The translations under genes were made by a program, and so were the position numbers. The notes under the pieces were generated by a model that did not search any database, had not been told where the DNA came from, and worked only from the letters and a program-made list of their open reading frames with translations. This document shows positions 52,024-61,929 of a stretch of 64,000 bases of DNA, one piece after another. The DNA is from Rhodophyticola sp. CCM32. GTDB taxonomy: Bacteria > Pseudomonadota > Alphaproteobacteria > Rhodobacterales > Rhodobacteraceae. Each line of letters begins with the position of its first letter. The first letter of the stretch is position 1. The stretch is taken from contig NZ_CP038492.1 in assembly GCF_004751985.1 (NCBI RefSeq), forward strand, positions 3,596,001 through 3,660,000. Reading direction: 5' to 3'.

Positions 52024-52677
52024 TCAGTCAATCCTGGCGATGATGCTGCGCAGCCCGGCAATCCCGTCGCCTTTTTCAGAAGATGTCAGCACCAGTTCAG
52101 GAAAAGCCGCAGGGTGTTTCGACAAGGCGCGGCGGACCTGCGCCAGCATTGCATCGCGATCCCTGTCTTTCACCTTGTCAGCCTTGGTGAGGACCACCTG
52201 AAAGGTCACGGCGGCCTTGTCCAGAAGGCCCATGATCTCTTCATCCACCGGTTTCACCCCATGGCGGGCGTCGATCAGCACAAAGGCCCGGCGCAGGGTC
52301 GCGCGCCCGGTCAGATAGGCTTTGAGCAGCCGCTGCCATTTCTCGACCACGGCAACCGGCGCATTGGCGAAGCCATAGCCGGGCAGATCCACCAGATAAT
52401 GGCTGTCGGCGAGGGTGAAAAAGTTGATTTCCTGCGTCCGCCCCGGCGTGTTCGAGGCCCGGGCCAGCGATTTGCGGCCGGTCAGCGCATTGATCAAGGT
52501 GGATTTCCCCACATTGGACCGGCCCGCGAAACACAGTTCTACCCGGTCGGCAACCGGCATGCCGTCCATCGCGACGACACCTTTCAGGAAATCCGCGCCC
52601 CCCGCGAACAGCTTGCGCCCAAGCTCGGTTGTGGCGTCATCGGGGGTTTCGGCCAATGGGAAGGGCAGGGTACTCAC
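52024..52677 (-). CDS. engB: Ribosome biogenesis GTPase EngB (YihA/YsxC)
   Basis: 217 aa. G1 motif GRSNVGKST at residues 52-60, then [11 protein letters not shown] (G2/G3 region), DLPGYGFA and TKADK in order. Needed for 50S assembly. Its start overlaps the stop of the MOSC gene by 4 nt (52674-52677). Confidence 0.95.
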   Translation of the reverse strand: MSTLPFPLAETPDDATTELGRKLFAGGADFLKGVVAMDGMPVADRVELCFAGRSNVGKSTLINALTGRKSLARASNTPGRTQEINFFTLADSHYLVDLPGYGFANAPVAVVEKWQRLLKAYLTGRATLRRAFVLIDARHGVKPVDEEIMGLLDKAAVTFQVVLTKADKVKDRDRDAMLAQVRRALSKHPAAFPELVLTSSEKGDGIAGLRSIIARID

Positions 52678-53414
52678 GCGGTGACCTCAACCGTGTCGCC
52701 AAGGGCGATATCGCCGCCCCGGGTCACGCGTGCATAGACCCCGAAATTCGTATGGCCCCATCCGTCCTGCAACGCGTCCAGGGTGTTGGCATCGCGCTGT
52801 CCGGTCTCGGGGTTGGCCTCGGTCGCGCGGCAACGTCCGATGGGCTCCACCACATCCATGGCGGTGGTGCCGATATGCAGGGTTTTGCCGATCAGATCGA
52901 ACTCTTCCCAGGGGGCCAGCCCTTCCAGCCACAGATTGCCGCGAAACCGGCGCGGGTCGAGCTGTTGACCGATCTTCTGGGACAGGGCGCGCAGCGAGGA
53001 CAGGTTCAGCACCGAGACCGACGGGAAGGGCGCATCGCTCATCCCCTGGGGCGGGGCCGCGACCAGTGCCACCGGCGCGGGCCGGGTGTCGGGATAGATC
53101 GGGCCAAGCCAGGCGATCAGATCGCTGGCATCCCCTGACGGGTCAACGGTCAGATCGGGCCGCTCCGGGTGGCTGAGATGGATTTGGTTTCCCTCAACCC
53201 GCGCGGTGACAGCCATCAGGCCCGGGCCTTTCGCTCCGCGCAGGAAATTGCGGCAGGAACTCCAGCCGCCATCGAACACAGCCCCCTCCTGCAACACGGC
53301 CCAGGCCCGGTCAAGCGGCAGAGGGCGATCAGCGCTGAGCGTCACCTGATCCAGGGTTTCGGCACCGATGCCTTTGATCGGATGACGCCAGATATGGGCC
53401 AGACGCGGGGTCAT
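52674..53414 (-). CDS. MOSC-domain protein
   Basis: 246 aa. N-terminal beta-barrel (LAHIWRHPIKGIGAETLDQV) and a MOSC domain with the closing block IGRCRATEANPETGQRD, where one Cys is found (R-C-R), the position used by MOSC proteins for sulfur or molybdenum cofactor. Oxidoreductase partner unknown. ATG 53414 overlaps the yidC stop; a reading from 53657 would lie inside yidC. Confidence 0.88.
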   Translation of the reverse strand: MTPRLAHIWRHPIKGIGAETLDQVTLSADRPLPLDRAWAVLQEGAVFDGGWSSCRNFLRGAKGPGLMAVTARVEGNQIHLSHPERPDLTVDPSGDASDLIAWLGPIYPDTRPAPVALVAAPPQGMSDAPFPSVSVLNLSSLRALSQKIGQQLDPRRFRGNLWLEGLAPWEEFDLIGKTLHIGTTAMDVVEPIGRCRATEANPETGQRDANTLDALQDGWGHTNFGVYARVTRGGDIALGDTVEVTA

Positions 53415-55240
53415 TTCTTTTCGGGCTTCGACCGGCTCAGGCTGGACCTGATATTGCCGAACACATCGGGTTTGAAACCCTGGGATCGCATGATCGAATA
53501 TTGCTGGGCAAAGGTGACCGTGTTGTTGGTGATCCAATAGACCAGCAGACCGCTGGCGAAGCTGCCAAGCATGAACATGAAGACCCAGGGCAGATAGGCA
53601 AAGATCATCGCCTGTGTCGGATCGGTGGGTGCCGGGTTCAGCTTTTGCTGCAACCACATGGAGACACCCAGAAGCAGCGGCAGGATGCCGATGAAAAGCA
53701 GTGCCATGATCGTGCCCGGTTCCGGCGGGGCCCAGGGCAGCAACCCGAACGCGTTGTAGATTGACGAGGAATCCGGCGCCGACAGGTCGTTCAGCCAGCC
53801 GAAGAACGGCGCCTGACGCAGTTCCAGCGTGACGAAGATCACCTTGTAGAGGGAAAAGAAGATCGGAATTTGCAGAAGGATCGGCAAACAGCCCGAGGCC
53901 GGGTTCACCTTGTTCTTCTTATACAGTTCCATCATCCCCTGTTGCAGTTTCTGCCGGTCTTCCCCGGCCTTTTCCTTCAGCGCTTCCATTTCCGGCTGAA
54001 GCTCTTTCATCCGGGCCATCGAGACATAGGATTTGAAGGCCAGCGGCAGCAAAGCCCCCTTGATGATCAGCGTCAGCGCGATGATCGCGAGGCCCATATT
54101 GCCGATCAGCCCGTGCAGCGTGTGCAGCAGCCAGAAAATGGGTTTCGTCAGGAAATAGAACCAGCCCCAGTCGATGGAATCGAGGAAACGCACAATACCG
54201 CCCTCGTTCTGGTAATTGCGGATGGTTTCCCATTCCTTCGCACCGGCGAAAAGCTGGGTCGTGATCTCGACGGTTTCTCCGGGTGCGGCGCTCATCGTCG
54301 GCAGGCGGGCCTCGGTCTGGTAGATATCGCTGGCGGGCACATATCGGGTGACCGAGCTGAAGGGCTGCTCCTGACCGGGGATCAGGGTGGTCATCCAGTA
54401 TTTGTCGGTAAAGCCGATCCAGCCGTTTTCGGTGACATCGACCACATCCGCCGGGGTGCCCTCGCGCTGCACGAAATCCAGATCGGGCATGTCGTCATAG
54501 GCAATTTCGTCCAGCGAGCCATCGACCTTGCGCACCACCCCTTCATGCAGGATGAAGAAGTTCTGCAAATCCGAGGGCAGGCCATGGCGCGCGACGATGC
54601 CGTAAGGGGCCATGCGGGCAATCGTATCGGTTGTGTTCTCGACCGATTGGCTGATGGCGAACATGAAATTGTCGTCAATCTCGATATGGCGGCGGAACAC
54701 AAGGCCATTGCCATTCGCCCAGACCAGGGAAACGGGGCTGTCGGGGGTCAGGATGTCACCGCTTTCGATCTGCCATTCGGTATTGGCGCCGGGCACATCA
54801 TCAAAGCCCAGATCCCCCGCCGGGGCCCATCCGTAAAGGGCATAATACGCCTCGGCCTCGCCCACCGGCGACAGAAGCGTGACCGTCGGGCTGTCATCTT
54901 CCAGGGTCTCGGAATAATTGTTCAGCGACAGATCGTCGATGCGCCCTCCAATCAGCGAGATGGAGCCGGAGACGGATGGCGTCTCGATGGTGATCCGCTC
55001 GGCCTCGGCCAGAACATCGGCACGGGTTTCCGCGTCACTGGCCAGTTGCGGCGTGTCACCGCCCGTGGCCACGGGCGGGGCCAGGGCAATCGCGTTGCCT
55101 TCGTCATCCACAACCGTGGCGGCGGGGGTGTTCGGGTCGGTGATCTGTGGATCGGGCGGCGGGAACAGAACGAACCAGATCAGTATCACCAGAAAGCTCA
55201 ACGCCGTCGCAAGGATCAGGTTTCTGTTCTGATCGTTCAT
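53411..55240 (-). CDS. yidC: Membrane protein insertase YidC
   Basis: 609 aa. First membrane segment at residues 7-25 (LILATALSFLVILIWFVLF), a large periplasmic domain with a Pro/Ala/Asp-rich linker, then the five-helix core (GLAIIALTLIIKGALLPLAF; QIPIFFSLYKVIFVTLELR). Inserts proteins with or without SecYEG. ATG 55240. The usual partners rpmH and rnpA are not upstream; a 204-nt gap leads to the EAL gene instead. Confidence 0.97.
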   Translation of the reverse strand: MNDQNRNLILATALSFLVILIWFVLFPPPDPQITDPNTPAATVVDDEGNAIALAPPVATGGDTPQLASDAETRADVLAEAERITIETPSVSGSISLIGGRIDDLSLNNYSETLEDDSPTVTLLSPVGEAEAYYALYGWAPAGDLGFDDVPGANTEWQIESGDILTPDSPVSLVWANGNGLVFRRHIEIDDNFMFAISQSVENTTDTIARMAPYGIVARHGLPSDLQNFFILHEGVVRKVDGSLDEIAYDDMPDLDFVQREGTPADVVDVTENGWIGFTDKYWMTTLIPGQEQPFSSVTRYVPASDIYQTEARLPTMSAAPGETVEITTQLFAGAKEWETIRNYQNEGGIVRFLDSIDWGWFYFLTKPIFWLLHTLHGLIGNMGLAIIALTLIIKGALLPLAFKSYVSMARMKELQPEMEALKEKAGEDRQKLQQGMMELYKKNKVNPASGCLPILLQIPIFFSLYKVIFVTLELRQAPFFGWLNDLSAPDSSSIYNAFGLLPWAPPEPGTIMALLFIGILPLLLGVSMWLQQKLNPAPTDPTQAMIFAYLPWVFMFMLGSFASGLLVYWITNNTVTFAQQYSIMRSQGFKPDVFGNIRSSLSRSKPEKK

Positions 55241-55444
55241 TGTCGCAGACCACCCCTTTGTTGAAGTCACCGAGGTTCAACAGATTGAGGGTGGAAAGGT
55301 CAAGCGCTTTTCCCTTTCGGGCGTTGACCGCCTCGCTGCCTGTGCCCTGCGATGTAAGGCCGTTGTCGGAACCCGGCGGGTGCAGCCAGGACAAGACCGG
55401 CATTTGCCGGGCACCGGGTCACGTGATCATGGACTGGCGGTGGA

Positions 55445-56998
55445 TCAGCCCGCCTGCCGTCCGATCCGGGCCGGGCTGGCCAGTTTGTCCGTATGCGCCC
55501 GTGCCCAGGCGATCGTGTCTTCAAAGGGCATCGGCCGGGCCAGGCCGAACCCCTGCACATGGCCGCAGCCAAGCTGCGCCAGCATGCTGTGTTCGCCCGT
55601 GGTTTCCACCCCTTCGGCCAATGTGTCGACGCCCAGATGGTCCGCCAGCGACAGGATGGCGGAAACCATGGATTGCTGTTTGGCATCCTTGTCGAGCCGG
55701 GTGATGAATGACCGGTCGATCTTGATCCGGTTCACATGGAACCGCCGGATATTGGCGATCGAGGCCTGCCCGGTGCCGAAATCATCCAGATCAAGGTTGA
55801 ACCCATGGCTTCCCAGCATTTCGATATTGCGGATGATGATGTCATCTTCGGATTGGGCGGCCACGGTTTCAAGGATTTCAATCGTCAGGCGGCTGGCGCG
55901 CAGGTCAAACCGGTCCACATCCCATTTGATCCGGTCCGCCAGTTGCGGGTCGCGCAGCTCTTCAGCCGAGAAATTCACCGCGACGGAGGGGATTTTCAAA
56001 CCGGCCTGATCCCAGCTTTTCAGCGCAGACAGGGCATTATACAGCATCACCTCGCCCAGTTTCGCCATATGTCCCGCATCGGCAATCGCACCCAGAAACT
56101 CCACCGGGGGCAAGACGCCTTCGTCAGGGTGGTGCCAGCGGGCCAGCGCCTCGAACCCGCTTATCACGCCTGTATCGGTGGACACCTGCGGCTGATACCA
56201 GGCCTTGATCTCACCGCCTGCCAACGCGGTCTCCACCTTGTCGACCAGATCAACCCGTTTGCGGCGTTTCATGTTGAACTTTTTTGAAAAGGCGCGAATG
56301 GCCGAAGGGCCATGACGCCGGGCCTCGGTCAGGGCCGTATCGGCCGCCTCAAGCACGGATCGGCCGGTGCGCGCCGGCGCCATGTCCAGCGTGCAATAGC
56401 CGAAAGAGGCGGTGACATGGACGGTTGTGCCCGCTACGGCAACCGGCTCCCCAAAGGCGGCCTGAATCCTGTCGATCAGCCCAAGGATAACATCCAGATT
56501 GGTGCTGGACATCGGGCGCAGCACAATGCCGAACCCCGCATCGCCGATCCGGGCGATCAGATCATCATTGCGCAGGGTGCCGCGCAACCGGTCAGCGGAT
56601 TTGTTGAGGATCGTATCAACCGCTTCACTGCCCCAAAGCTCGGTCACGCTGTCCAGCGCGTCGATATGGAGAAAAATCGCCACGGTCGATTTCGCCGGGG
56701 CCAGTCCGGCCACGCGGTCGGCCATGGCGGTCAGGGCGGGGCGTGTGGGCAGTTGGGCCAGCGCGTCCTCATCCCCTTTGTCCATGTCATCGGGCCGGGG
56801 CTGGGCCATTTTCACAAATGCCTGAAGCGCCAGAAGACCGGGCAGCAGGAAAGCCGTGACAAGCAGTATGTCCAGATGTCCAAGCCAGACGGCAACAAGG
56901 ACAAGACCGGGATAAAGCGCCAGAACTTCGATCCGGGACATCCCGGCGCGCAGCCGGTCCATCCGCGCAGAGAAGCGCAATTTTCCAAATCTCACCAT
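55445..56998 (-). CDS. Degenerate GGDEF plus EAL domain phosphodiesterase
   Basis: 517 aa. Two N-terminal membrane segments (about residues 26-62), a GGDEF-like domain (about 100-240) whose signature is GDAGF at 152-156 and so is not an active cyclase, and an EAL domain from about 250. In the EAL domain E283-A-L (FEALARW), the downstream DLDDFGTG, KIDRSFI and AEGVET motifs are intact, so it can break down c-di-GMP. Likely senses or anchors in the inner membrane. Stands between ttcA and yidC on the same strand. Confidence 0.9.
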   Translation of the reverse strand: MVRFGKLRFSARMDRLRAGMSRIEVLALYPGLVLVAVWLGHLDILLVTAFLLPGLLALQAFVKMAQPRPDDMDKGDEDALAQLPTRPALTAMADRVAGLAPAKSTVAIFLHIDALDSVTELWGSEAVDTILNKSADRLRGTLRNDDLIARIGDAGFGIVLRPMSSTNLDVILGLIDRIQAAFGEPVAVAGTTVHVTASFGYCTLDMAPARTGRSVLEAADTALTEARRHGPSAIRAFSKKFNMKRRKRVDLVDKVETALAGGEIKAWYQPQVSTDTGVISGFEALARWHHPDEGVLPPVEFLGAIADAGHMAKLGEVMLYNALSALKSWDQAGLKIPSVAVNFSAEELRDPQLADRIKWDVDRFDLRASRLTIEILETVAAQSEDDIIIRNIEMLGSHGFNLDLDDFGTGQASIANIRRFHVNRIKIDRSFITRLDKDAKQQSMVSAILSLADHLGVDTLAEGVETTGEHSMLAQLGCGHVQGFGLARPMPFEDTIAWARAHTDKLASPARIGRQAG

Positions 56999-57184
56999 GA
57001 TCGCCTCTTTGCAACGCCACCCGTCAGGAAACCGGGTCAGGGCCTTGGCTAGGGCAAACTGGCTGATAGGGCCTTAATGCCCCGGGCGCTTATTCCGGCG
57101 AATTTTCATCAATTCCCGCCGATCTTGTCAGCCCGGCAAAGTCGAACAGCGCCGGGTCCAGCAGATGCGAGGGGCGCGCCGACA

Positions 57185-57940
57185 TCAGGGCCGACAGCAT
57201 CTTTTGCCGCCGTCCGGGGCCTTGGCCTCCCACCCGTCCAGCATCTGTTTGATCGCCTGGCGTTGCAGCCCGTCCTGGCTGCCGCACAGATCGCAGGGGA
57301 TGATCGGATAGCCCATCGTCCGGGCAAAGCGGTCGCAATCGGCCTCGGCCACATGGGCCAGCGGACGATAGACAAACAGGTCCCCCTCGTCATTCAGCAG
57401 TTTCGGCGGCATGGTGGCCAGTTTTCCGCCATGGAACAGGTTGAGGAAAAACGTCTCAAGAATGTCGTCACGATGATGGCCCAGCACAACGGCCGAGCAT
57501 CCCTCCTCACGCGCGATCCGGTAGAGATTGCCGCGCCGCAGCCGGGAACACAGCGCACAATAGGTGCGCCCCCGGGGCACCTTGTCCATCACGATGGAAT
57601 AAGTGTCGGCATATTCGATCCGATGGGGCACGCCCATCTTTTCAAGGAAATCCGGCAGAACGGTCGCGGGAAAACCCGGCTGTCCCTGATCAAGATTGCA
57701 GGCCAGAAGCTCAACCGGCAGCACCCCGCGCCACTGTAATTCCACAAGCGTCGCCAGAAGGGTATAGCTGTCCTTGCCGCCGGACATGCAGACCAGCCAG
57801 CGGCTGCCCCGTTCGATCATGCCATAACGGTCAATCGCGTCCCGGGTCTCGCGGATCAGCCGTTTGCGCAGTTTCTTGAATTCGGCGGTCTTCGGGGCGC
57901 CGTGAAACAGCGGGTGAATGTCGTCACTTTCGTCCAGCAT
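57185..57940 (-). CDS. ttcA: tRNA 2-thiocytidine biosynthesis protein TtcA, frameshifted near the end
   Basis: 251 aa as read. PP-loop SGGKDS at residues 53-58, and the CXXC pairs C128/C131 and C216/C219 that hold the iron-sulfur cluster are intact. From about residue 240 the frame leaves the family: the expected [21 protein letters not shown] continues in another frame down to a stop at 57090. Adding one G in the run near 57211-57220 restores it. As read, 12 foreign residues replace about 40. The catalytic part is complete, so function may survive; a sequence error is also possible. ATG 57940. Confidence 0.88.
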   Translation of the reverse strand: MLDESDDIHPLFHGAPKTAEFKKLRKRLIRETRDAIDRYGMIERGSRWLVCMSGGKDSYTLLATLVELQWRGVLPVELLACNLDQGQPGFPATVLPDFLEKMGVPHRIEYADTYSIVMDKVPRGRTYCALCSRLRRGNLYRIAREEGCSAVVLGHHRDDILETFFLNLFHGGKLATMPPKLLNDEGDLFVYRPLAHVAEADCDRFARTMGYPIIPCDLCGSQDGLQRQAIKQMLDGWEAKAPDGGKRCCRP

Positions 57941-58020
57941 GGCGGGCCTTTTGCGGGTTTGCCCCGGCATAGGGCCGCAGGCCGGGTCAGGTCAAGTGGG
58001 CTGCGATGACCCGGCCCGAT

Positions 58021-58049
58021 TTGGGTATTTTGCAAATTTGCGATAAAAT
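58021..58049 (+). promoter_or_regulatory. Candidate promoter upstream of repeat copy 4
   Basis: TTGGGT (58021-58026), 17 nt, TAAAAT (58044-58049) in an AT-rich stretch. A transcript from here would carry the whole 101-bp repeat as the leader of the alpha/beta hydrolase gene. Confidence 0.4.
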
Positions 58050-58061
58050 AGATTTTATTAC

Positions 58062-58162
58062 AGCATGCTGCCTAAAACCTGAGACATCGCTTATCGCAAA
58101 TGTCCCGGGGCCGCGAAGCGTGGCAGGGTATTTGTAATTCAAGTTTAAGGCAGGATGCTTTA
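58062..58162. repeat. 101-bp palindromic repeat, copy 4
   Basis: Same orientation as copies 2 and 3, with more differences (CCTAAAACC, CGCTTATCGCAAAT, GGGGCCGCG), so it looks older. Its changes at the inner arm partly break the ATCACAAAT/ATTTGTGAT pairing. It ends 26 bp before the hydrolase start. Confidence 0.85.
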
Positions 58163-58188
58163 AACGTAATTATTTCGGGGGAATATCC

Positions 58189-59100
58189 ATGGACTATATC
58201 ATTTCAACCCGCAGTGTGAATTCGGGTAAATTCACCAATAATCCCGGCGTGACCCGATATCTGAAAATTATCCCGGGTGCGGCTGGCCAGAAAGTGGCGC
58301 ATTTTCTGACCGCCGATGCCTGGGCTGCCGAGGTGCTGGCGCAGGCCAACGGGCAGGGGGTTCTGATCCATGTGCACGGGTTCAATATCCAGCAGCGTGA
58401 GTTGATGGCGCGCCATGACCTTGTGCGCGACGGGCTGAAAGCACAGGGGTTCGGCGGGGCTGTGGTCAGTTTCGACTGGCCGACCAATGGCGTTTTTCTC
58501 GAATATGCCAAGGATCGTGCCGATGCCCATACGATCGCACCGCAACTGGTGCTGGATGTGATCGGTGTGCTGCGCAAGGCCAAAGCCGATGTGAAGATCG
58601 ACATTTTCGCCCATTCCATGGGCAATCTGGTGACCCGCCATGCCTTCACGCGGCTGGTGGAATTGGGCAAGGCCACGGCGCTGGATTTCTCGGTGGGCGA
58701 GGTGTTGATGGTCGCGGCTGATATCGCGGGCAAGTCGATGAATGCGGGGGCAAAGAAATCCAAAGCGCTTTATGATTTTTCGGGCCGGATCACCAATTAC
58801 TACAGCCGGGCGGATGAAATTCTCAGCCTGTCGCAGATTTATCGTCTGGGTCAGGCCTCGCGCCTTGGGTTTTCAGGCCTTCCCGACAGGGCTCCGGCGG
58901 ATTGTGCGAATGTCACGGTGCAGAATTATTACATCCAGCATAAGAATGAATGGCCGCAAAGCACGTCGATCTCTCATAATTGGGAGTTTCTGGACGCCAC
59001 CTTTTATCGGGATGCGGCCCTGACGCTTGCAGGAACGCCCGCCAATGCCATGCCCACCCGGGGTGTGACCGATCTGGGCAATCAGGCATTGATCGGGTAA
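58189..59100 (+). CDS. Alpha/beta hydrolase of the DUF900 type
   Basis: 303 aa. HVHGFN (residues 61-66, oxyanion region), nucleophile elbow AHSMG with S143, an acidic candidate D209 (YYSRADEIL) and H263 (ISHNWEFLD) give a full catalytic triad. Related proteins are annotated as DUF900 hydrolases with unknown substrate. No signal peptide. Alone on the plus strand between two minus-strand blocks. Confidence 0.85.
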   Translation: MDYIISTRSVNSGKFTNNPGVTRYLKIIPGAAGQKVAHFLTADAWAAEVLAQANGQGVLIHVHGFNIQQRELMARHDLVRDGLKAQGFGGAVVSFDWPTNGVFLEYAKDRADAHTIAPQLVLDVIGVLRKAKADVKIDIFAHSMGNLVTRHAFTRLVELGKATALDFSVGEVLMVAADIAGKSMNAGAKKSKALYDFSGRITNYYSRADEILSLSQIYRLGQASRLGFSGLPDRAPADCANVTVQNYYIQHKNEWPQSTSISHNWEFLDATFYRDAALTLAGTPANAMPTRGVTDLGNQALIG

Positions 59101-59111
59101 CGCGAACCGCT

Positions 59112-60587
59112 TCAGCTCCGCCCGGCCGCTGTTTCGGGCTCGGGCTGTGTTGCCTCTGCCTCGGCGGCCGGGTCGGCATCCACCACATCCCCATCGCCGC
59201 GACTGTCTTCCAGCGCGCCGACGATCAGTGGCAGCATCCGGTCGGGGCCGGTCAGGGCGGCCTCGCTTTGCGGGGCTTCCTGCCAGCTCAACGTGTCGAA
59301 CCGGTCGCAATTGGCGCAGATCGGGTGCCATTCCCCATGCACATGGCCGCAGGCCGAGCATATCCATTGCGGCCCGCGAGACGCGGTGACCGCCTTGGCC
59401 AGCCAGGCCCGCACCAGTTGATCCTCTCCACCCTCGCCCCGTTCGATCGCGGCCATGATGGTCAGCGAGCGGGCAGTCGGGCGGGTTTCGGCCAGATCGC
59501 CAAGGGCGGCGCGTGCGGCCAGGAAATCCTCCGCCGCGATCTGCAATTCGGCTTTCAGCAGCCGGGTTTCTTCTGCATCCGCATGGCGGTTGGTCAGGGT
59601 TGCAAACCGGCGAATACGCTCCTGCGGGGTTTCGTCTGGCGCAATCGCGGCAAAGGCCGCGGCCAGATCGGGATGCGGGCCGGTATCCCAGGCTTTGACG
59701 ATGATCCGGGCAGCGATTTTCGGTTTGCCCTCATCAATCTCCAGACGCGCGGCCATGACAGCGGCGGGCACCAGACCGGGAGACATGCGGTTGGCGGCTG
59801 TTGCATCGCGCTGCGCCTCGGCGATCTGGCCATCGGCCAGGGCTTCGCGCGCATGGGCCAGCGCCAGCACCGCATCGCGCCGTTTATGGACATCGCGCGG
59901 CAGATGGCCGGCTTTCAGCTTGGCTGCCAGCGTTGTCCGTGCGCCCTGCCAGTCTTCATGCCGGGCCTGCAGATGCAGCAGCGTATCCTGCACCTCTTCA
60001 TGCTGTGGCCTCAGCGTCAGGGCCTTTTCGGCCAGTTTCAGCGCGGTGTCCGTGTCGCCGGCCTCAAGCTTTTGTTTCATCAGCCCGCGCACGCCCACAA
60101 ACCGGGTGCGGTCATCCTGCACCAGCGCTTTCAGCGTGTCGGTGGCCAGCGCGTCATCGCCAACCATCTCGGCCCCCTGGGCCACGATCAGATTGGTGAT
60201 CTCGGGCCGTTGCAGATAGGTTTCGGCCCGCTGCGCCTTGCGGATCGCCAACCGCCCCTCGCCTGCGGCCAGCGCCAGCATGCCGTCGGCCAGCGCCTGA
60301 TAGCCCTTTTGCGTGCCGCGCCGGTTGAAATAGCGCGAGATCGCGGTTTCATCGCCATTGAGAAACCGCAGCGTGGCGACCAGAAGACCGGCCAGCCGCA
60401 ACACCACCCAGACCACCACCAGCACCACCAGTGCTGCAAGCACCGCCGTCAGCGGGGTCAGCGCAAATTCGCGGCCCGCCACGGTGATCAGCACCATATC
60501 GCCAAGTTCCAGCAAATAGCCGACGCCCAAAGCCAGGGCGGCCACGATGACAACAAAGACAAGGATCCTGAGAAGGGACCAAAGCAT
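59112..60587 (-). CDS. HemY N-terminal domain and TPR protein
   Basis: 491 aa. Two N-terminal membrane segments (residues 3-27 and about 43-65), the HemY-type stretch ISRYFNRRGTQKGYQALADGMLALA, then helical TPR-like repeats. Near the end a CSACG...CANC rubredoxin-like four-cysteine site (about residue 420) suggests a metal site. This is HemY of the hemCDX-type cluster, not protoporphyrinogen oxidase. Function in heme or envelope assembly unclear. Third gene after hemD. Confidence 0.85.
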   Translation of the reverse strand: MLWSLLRILVFVVIVAALALGVGYLLELGDMVLITVAGREFALTPLTAVLAALVVLVVVWVVLRLAGLLVATLRFLNGDETAISRYFNRRGTQKGYQALADGMLALAAGEGRLAIRKAQRAETYLQRPEITNLIVAQGAEMVGDDALATDTLKALVQDDRTRFVGVRGLMKQKLEAGDTDTALKLAEKALTLRPQHEEVQDTLLHLQARHEDWQGARTTLAAKLKAGHLPRDVHKRRDAVLALAHAREALADGQIAEAQRDATAANRMSPGLVPAAVMAARLEIDEGKPKIAARIIVKAWDTGPHPDLAAAFAAIAPDETPQERIRRFATLTNRHADAEETRLLKAELQIAAEDFLAARAALGDLAETRPTARSLTIMAAIERGEGGEDQLVRAWLAKAVTASRGPQWICSACGHVHGEWHPICANCDRFDTLSWQEAPQSEAALTGPDRMLPLIVGALEDSRGDGDVVDADPAAEAEATQPEPETAAGRS

Positions 60588-60598
60588 CTTGCAGCTCC

Positions 60599-61831
60599 TT
60601 AATTCGCGGCATCCAGCGCGGTGGCAAGCCCTTCAAGCGCCTGTGTCGCGTCCAGCCGGGTCTGGGTGTCGGTGATCCAGATCGCCATCTGGTCGCGGGC
60701 CGCTTCGGGCAGGTTTTGCAGCTCATCCAGCGCGGTGGTCAGATCGCCGGTGGCCAGCGCCGCCTCGGCCCGCGACAGGACTGCATCCGGGTCATCGCCT
60801 TCGCGGGGTTCCAGGGAGCGCCCGCCGATCTGCCCGCGCAGAAACGCACCCACCCGGTTGGTGGTGCCGTCACCGGCGGTTTCACGCAGGGCGACGGGCA
60901 GGGCGGCCCGGGCCACGGCGGGGAAATCCGCCTGCAATTCTTCCAGCGTGGGCGCGCCGGTTTCGGCGATGGCGCTCAACCGGTCGGGCACCTCCAGCGC
61001 CGTCGCACCGGCCAGATCGGCCAGCGGTTGCGCAAACGGATTGCCTGCGGCCAGGGCGATCCGCAACTGGCTCAACGCGGATTGTGCCATGGCGCTGTCG
61101 GCGCGGGCCTCCGCACGCGCCTCGGCGGCGGCAATGCGGGCCTCGGCCTCGGCAGCGGCGGCGGTGATCTGATCGGCCATGGCGGTGTTGGCGGCCCTGA
61201 GATCGGCCATCGCGGCGGCGATGGCCTGATCATCAAGATTGCCCTCTCCGGTCAGAACCGGGCGGGCCTCCAGCGTGGTGATCCGCGCGGACATATCGTC
61301 GATCCGGGCCGTGATCCCGTCCAGTTGCCCCTGCAGGGGCGACAGGTCGATCTCGGGGGTCTCGGGCAGGGCGGCAAGCCGCGCCTCGATCCCGTCTGCA
61401 CGATCATTCAGCGCCGAGAGATCGGTGGATTGAGCCTCCAGAGCAGCGCCCAGATCCTCGATGAGCATGCTGCGATCAGGGGTCGGAAGATAGCCCATAT
61501 AGGCCGCGCCATAGCCAAGCGCCACCGCAACGATACCGCCCAGAACCAGTGGGAAAAACCCGGGCCCGCGCCGTTCAATCACGGTCTGCGCCGGGGTGGC
61601 ATTGGCCATCAGCGTGGCCATGGGGCTCGGCCCCGTATCCGCCTCGGCGTCGGCCTCATCCATGCTATCGGGCTCCGCCTCTGCCGTTTCCAGCACCAGC
61701 GGTTCGGCGCGCGCCTCCGTCGGTCCGTCCGCCCCGGTTTCTGCTGTGGTCTCTTCGGGGGCGATGGTTTCCTCTGCGGTCGCGTCCTGCGCTTTATCCG
61801 CGCCTGAGTGGTCTGAGGTCTGTCTTGCCAC
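60599..61831 (-). CDS. Mitofilin-like inner-membrane protein (COG4223 type)
   Basis: 410 aa. An acidic N-terminal region (rich in Ala, Glu and Thr), one membrane segment at about residues 95-117 (GFFPLVLGGIVAVALGYGAA), a long coiled-coil (about 125-250, with repeated [25 protein letters not shown] sequence) and a C-terminal mitofilin signature domain. Relatives shape intracytoplasmic membranes. GTG at 61831 fits GAAGGG spacing better than GTG 61834. 12 nt before hemY. Confidence 0.8.
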   Translation of the reverse strand: MARQTSDHSGADKAQDATAEETIAPEETTAETGADGPTEARAEPLVLETAEAEPDSMDEADAEADTGPSPMATLMANATPAQTVIERRGPGFFPLVLGGIVAVALGYGAAYMGYLPTPDRSMLIEDLGAALEAQSTDLSALNDRADGIEARLAALPETPEIDLSPLQGQLDGITARIDDMSARITTLEARPVLTGEGNLDDQAIAAAMADLRAANTAMADQITAAAAEAEARIAAAEARAEARADSAMAQSALSQLRIALAAGNPFAQPLADLAGATALEVPDRLSAIAETGAPTLEELQADFPAVARAALPVALRETAGDGTTNRVGAFLRGQIGGRSLEPREGDDPDAVLSRAEAALATGDLTTALDELQNLPEAARDQMAIWITDTQTRLDATQALEGLATALDAAN

Positions 61832-61929
61832 CACGCCATCCCTTCAATTGTCAGCGATTGCACTGCCTGCCTGGCCCCAATGGGCCGCGAGTCAGTTTAA
61901 AGCAGCGTTGCATGCCTCTCAAGGCGCGG

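Noticed and set aside
53414..53657. N-terminal extension of the MOSC protein
   Set aside because: The extra 81 codons lie inside yidC in another frame; ATG 53414 gives the family start and a typical 4-nt overlap.
57109..57393. Third minus-strand frame at the end of ttcA
   Set aside because: Neither of the two frames that match TtcA; no family similarity.
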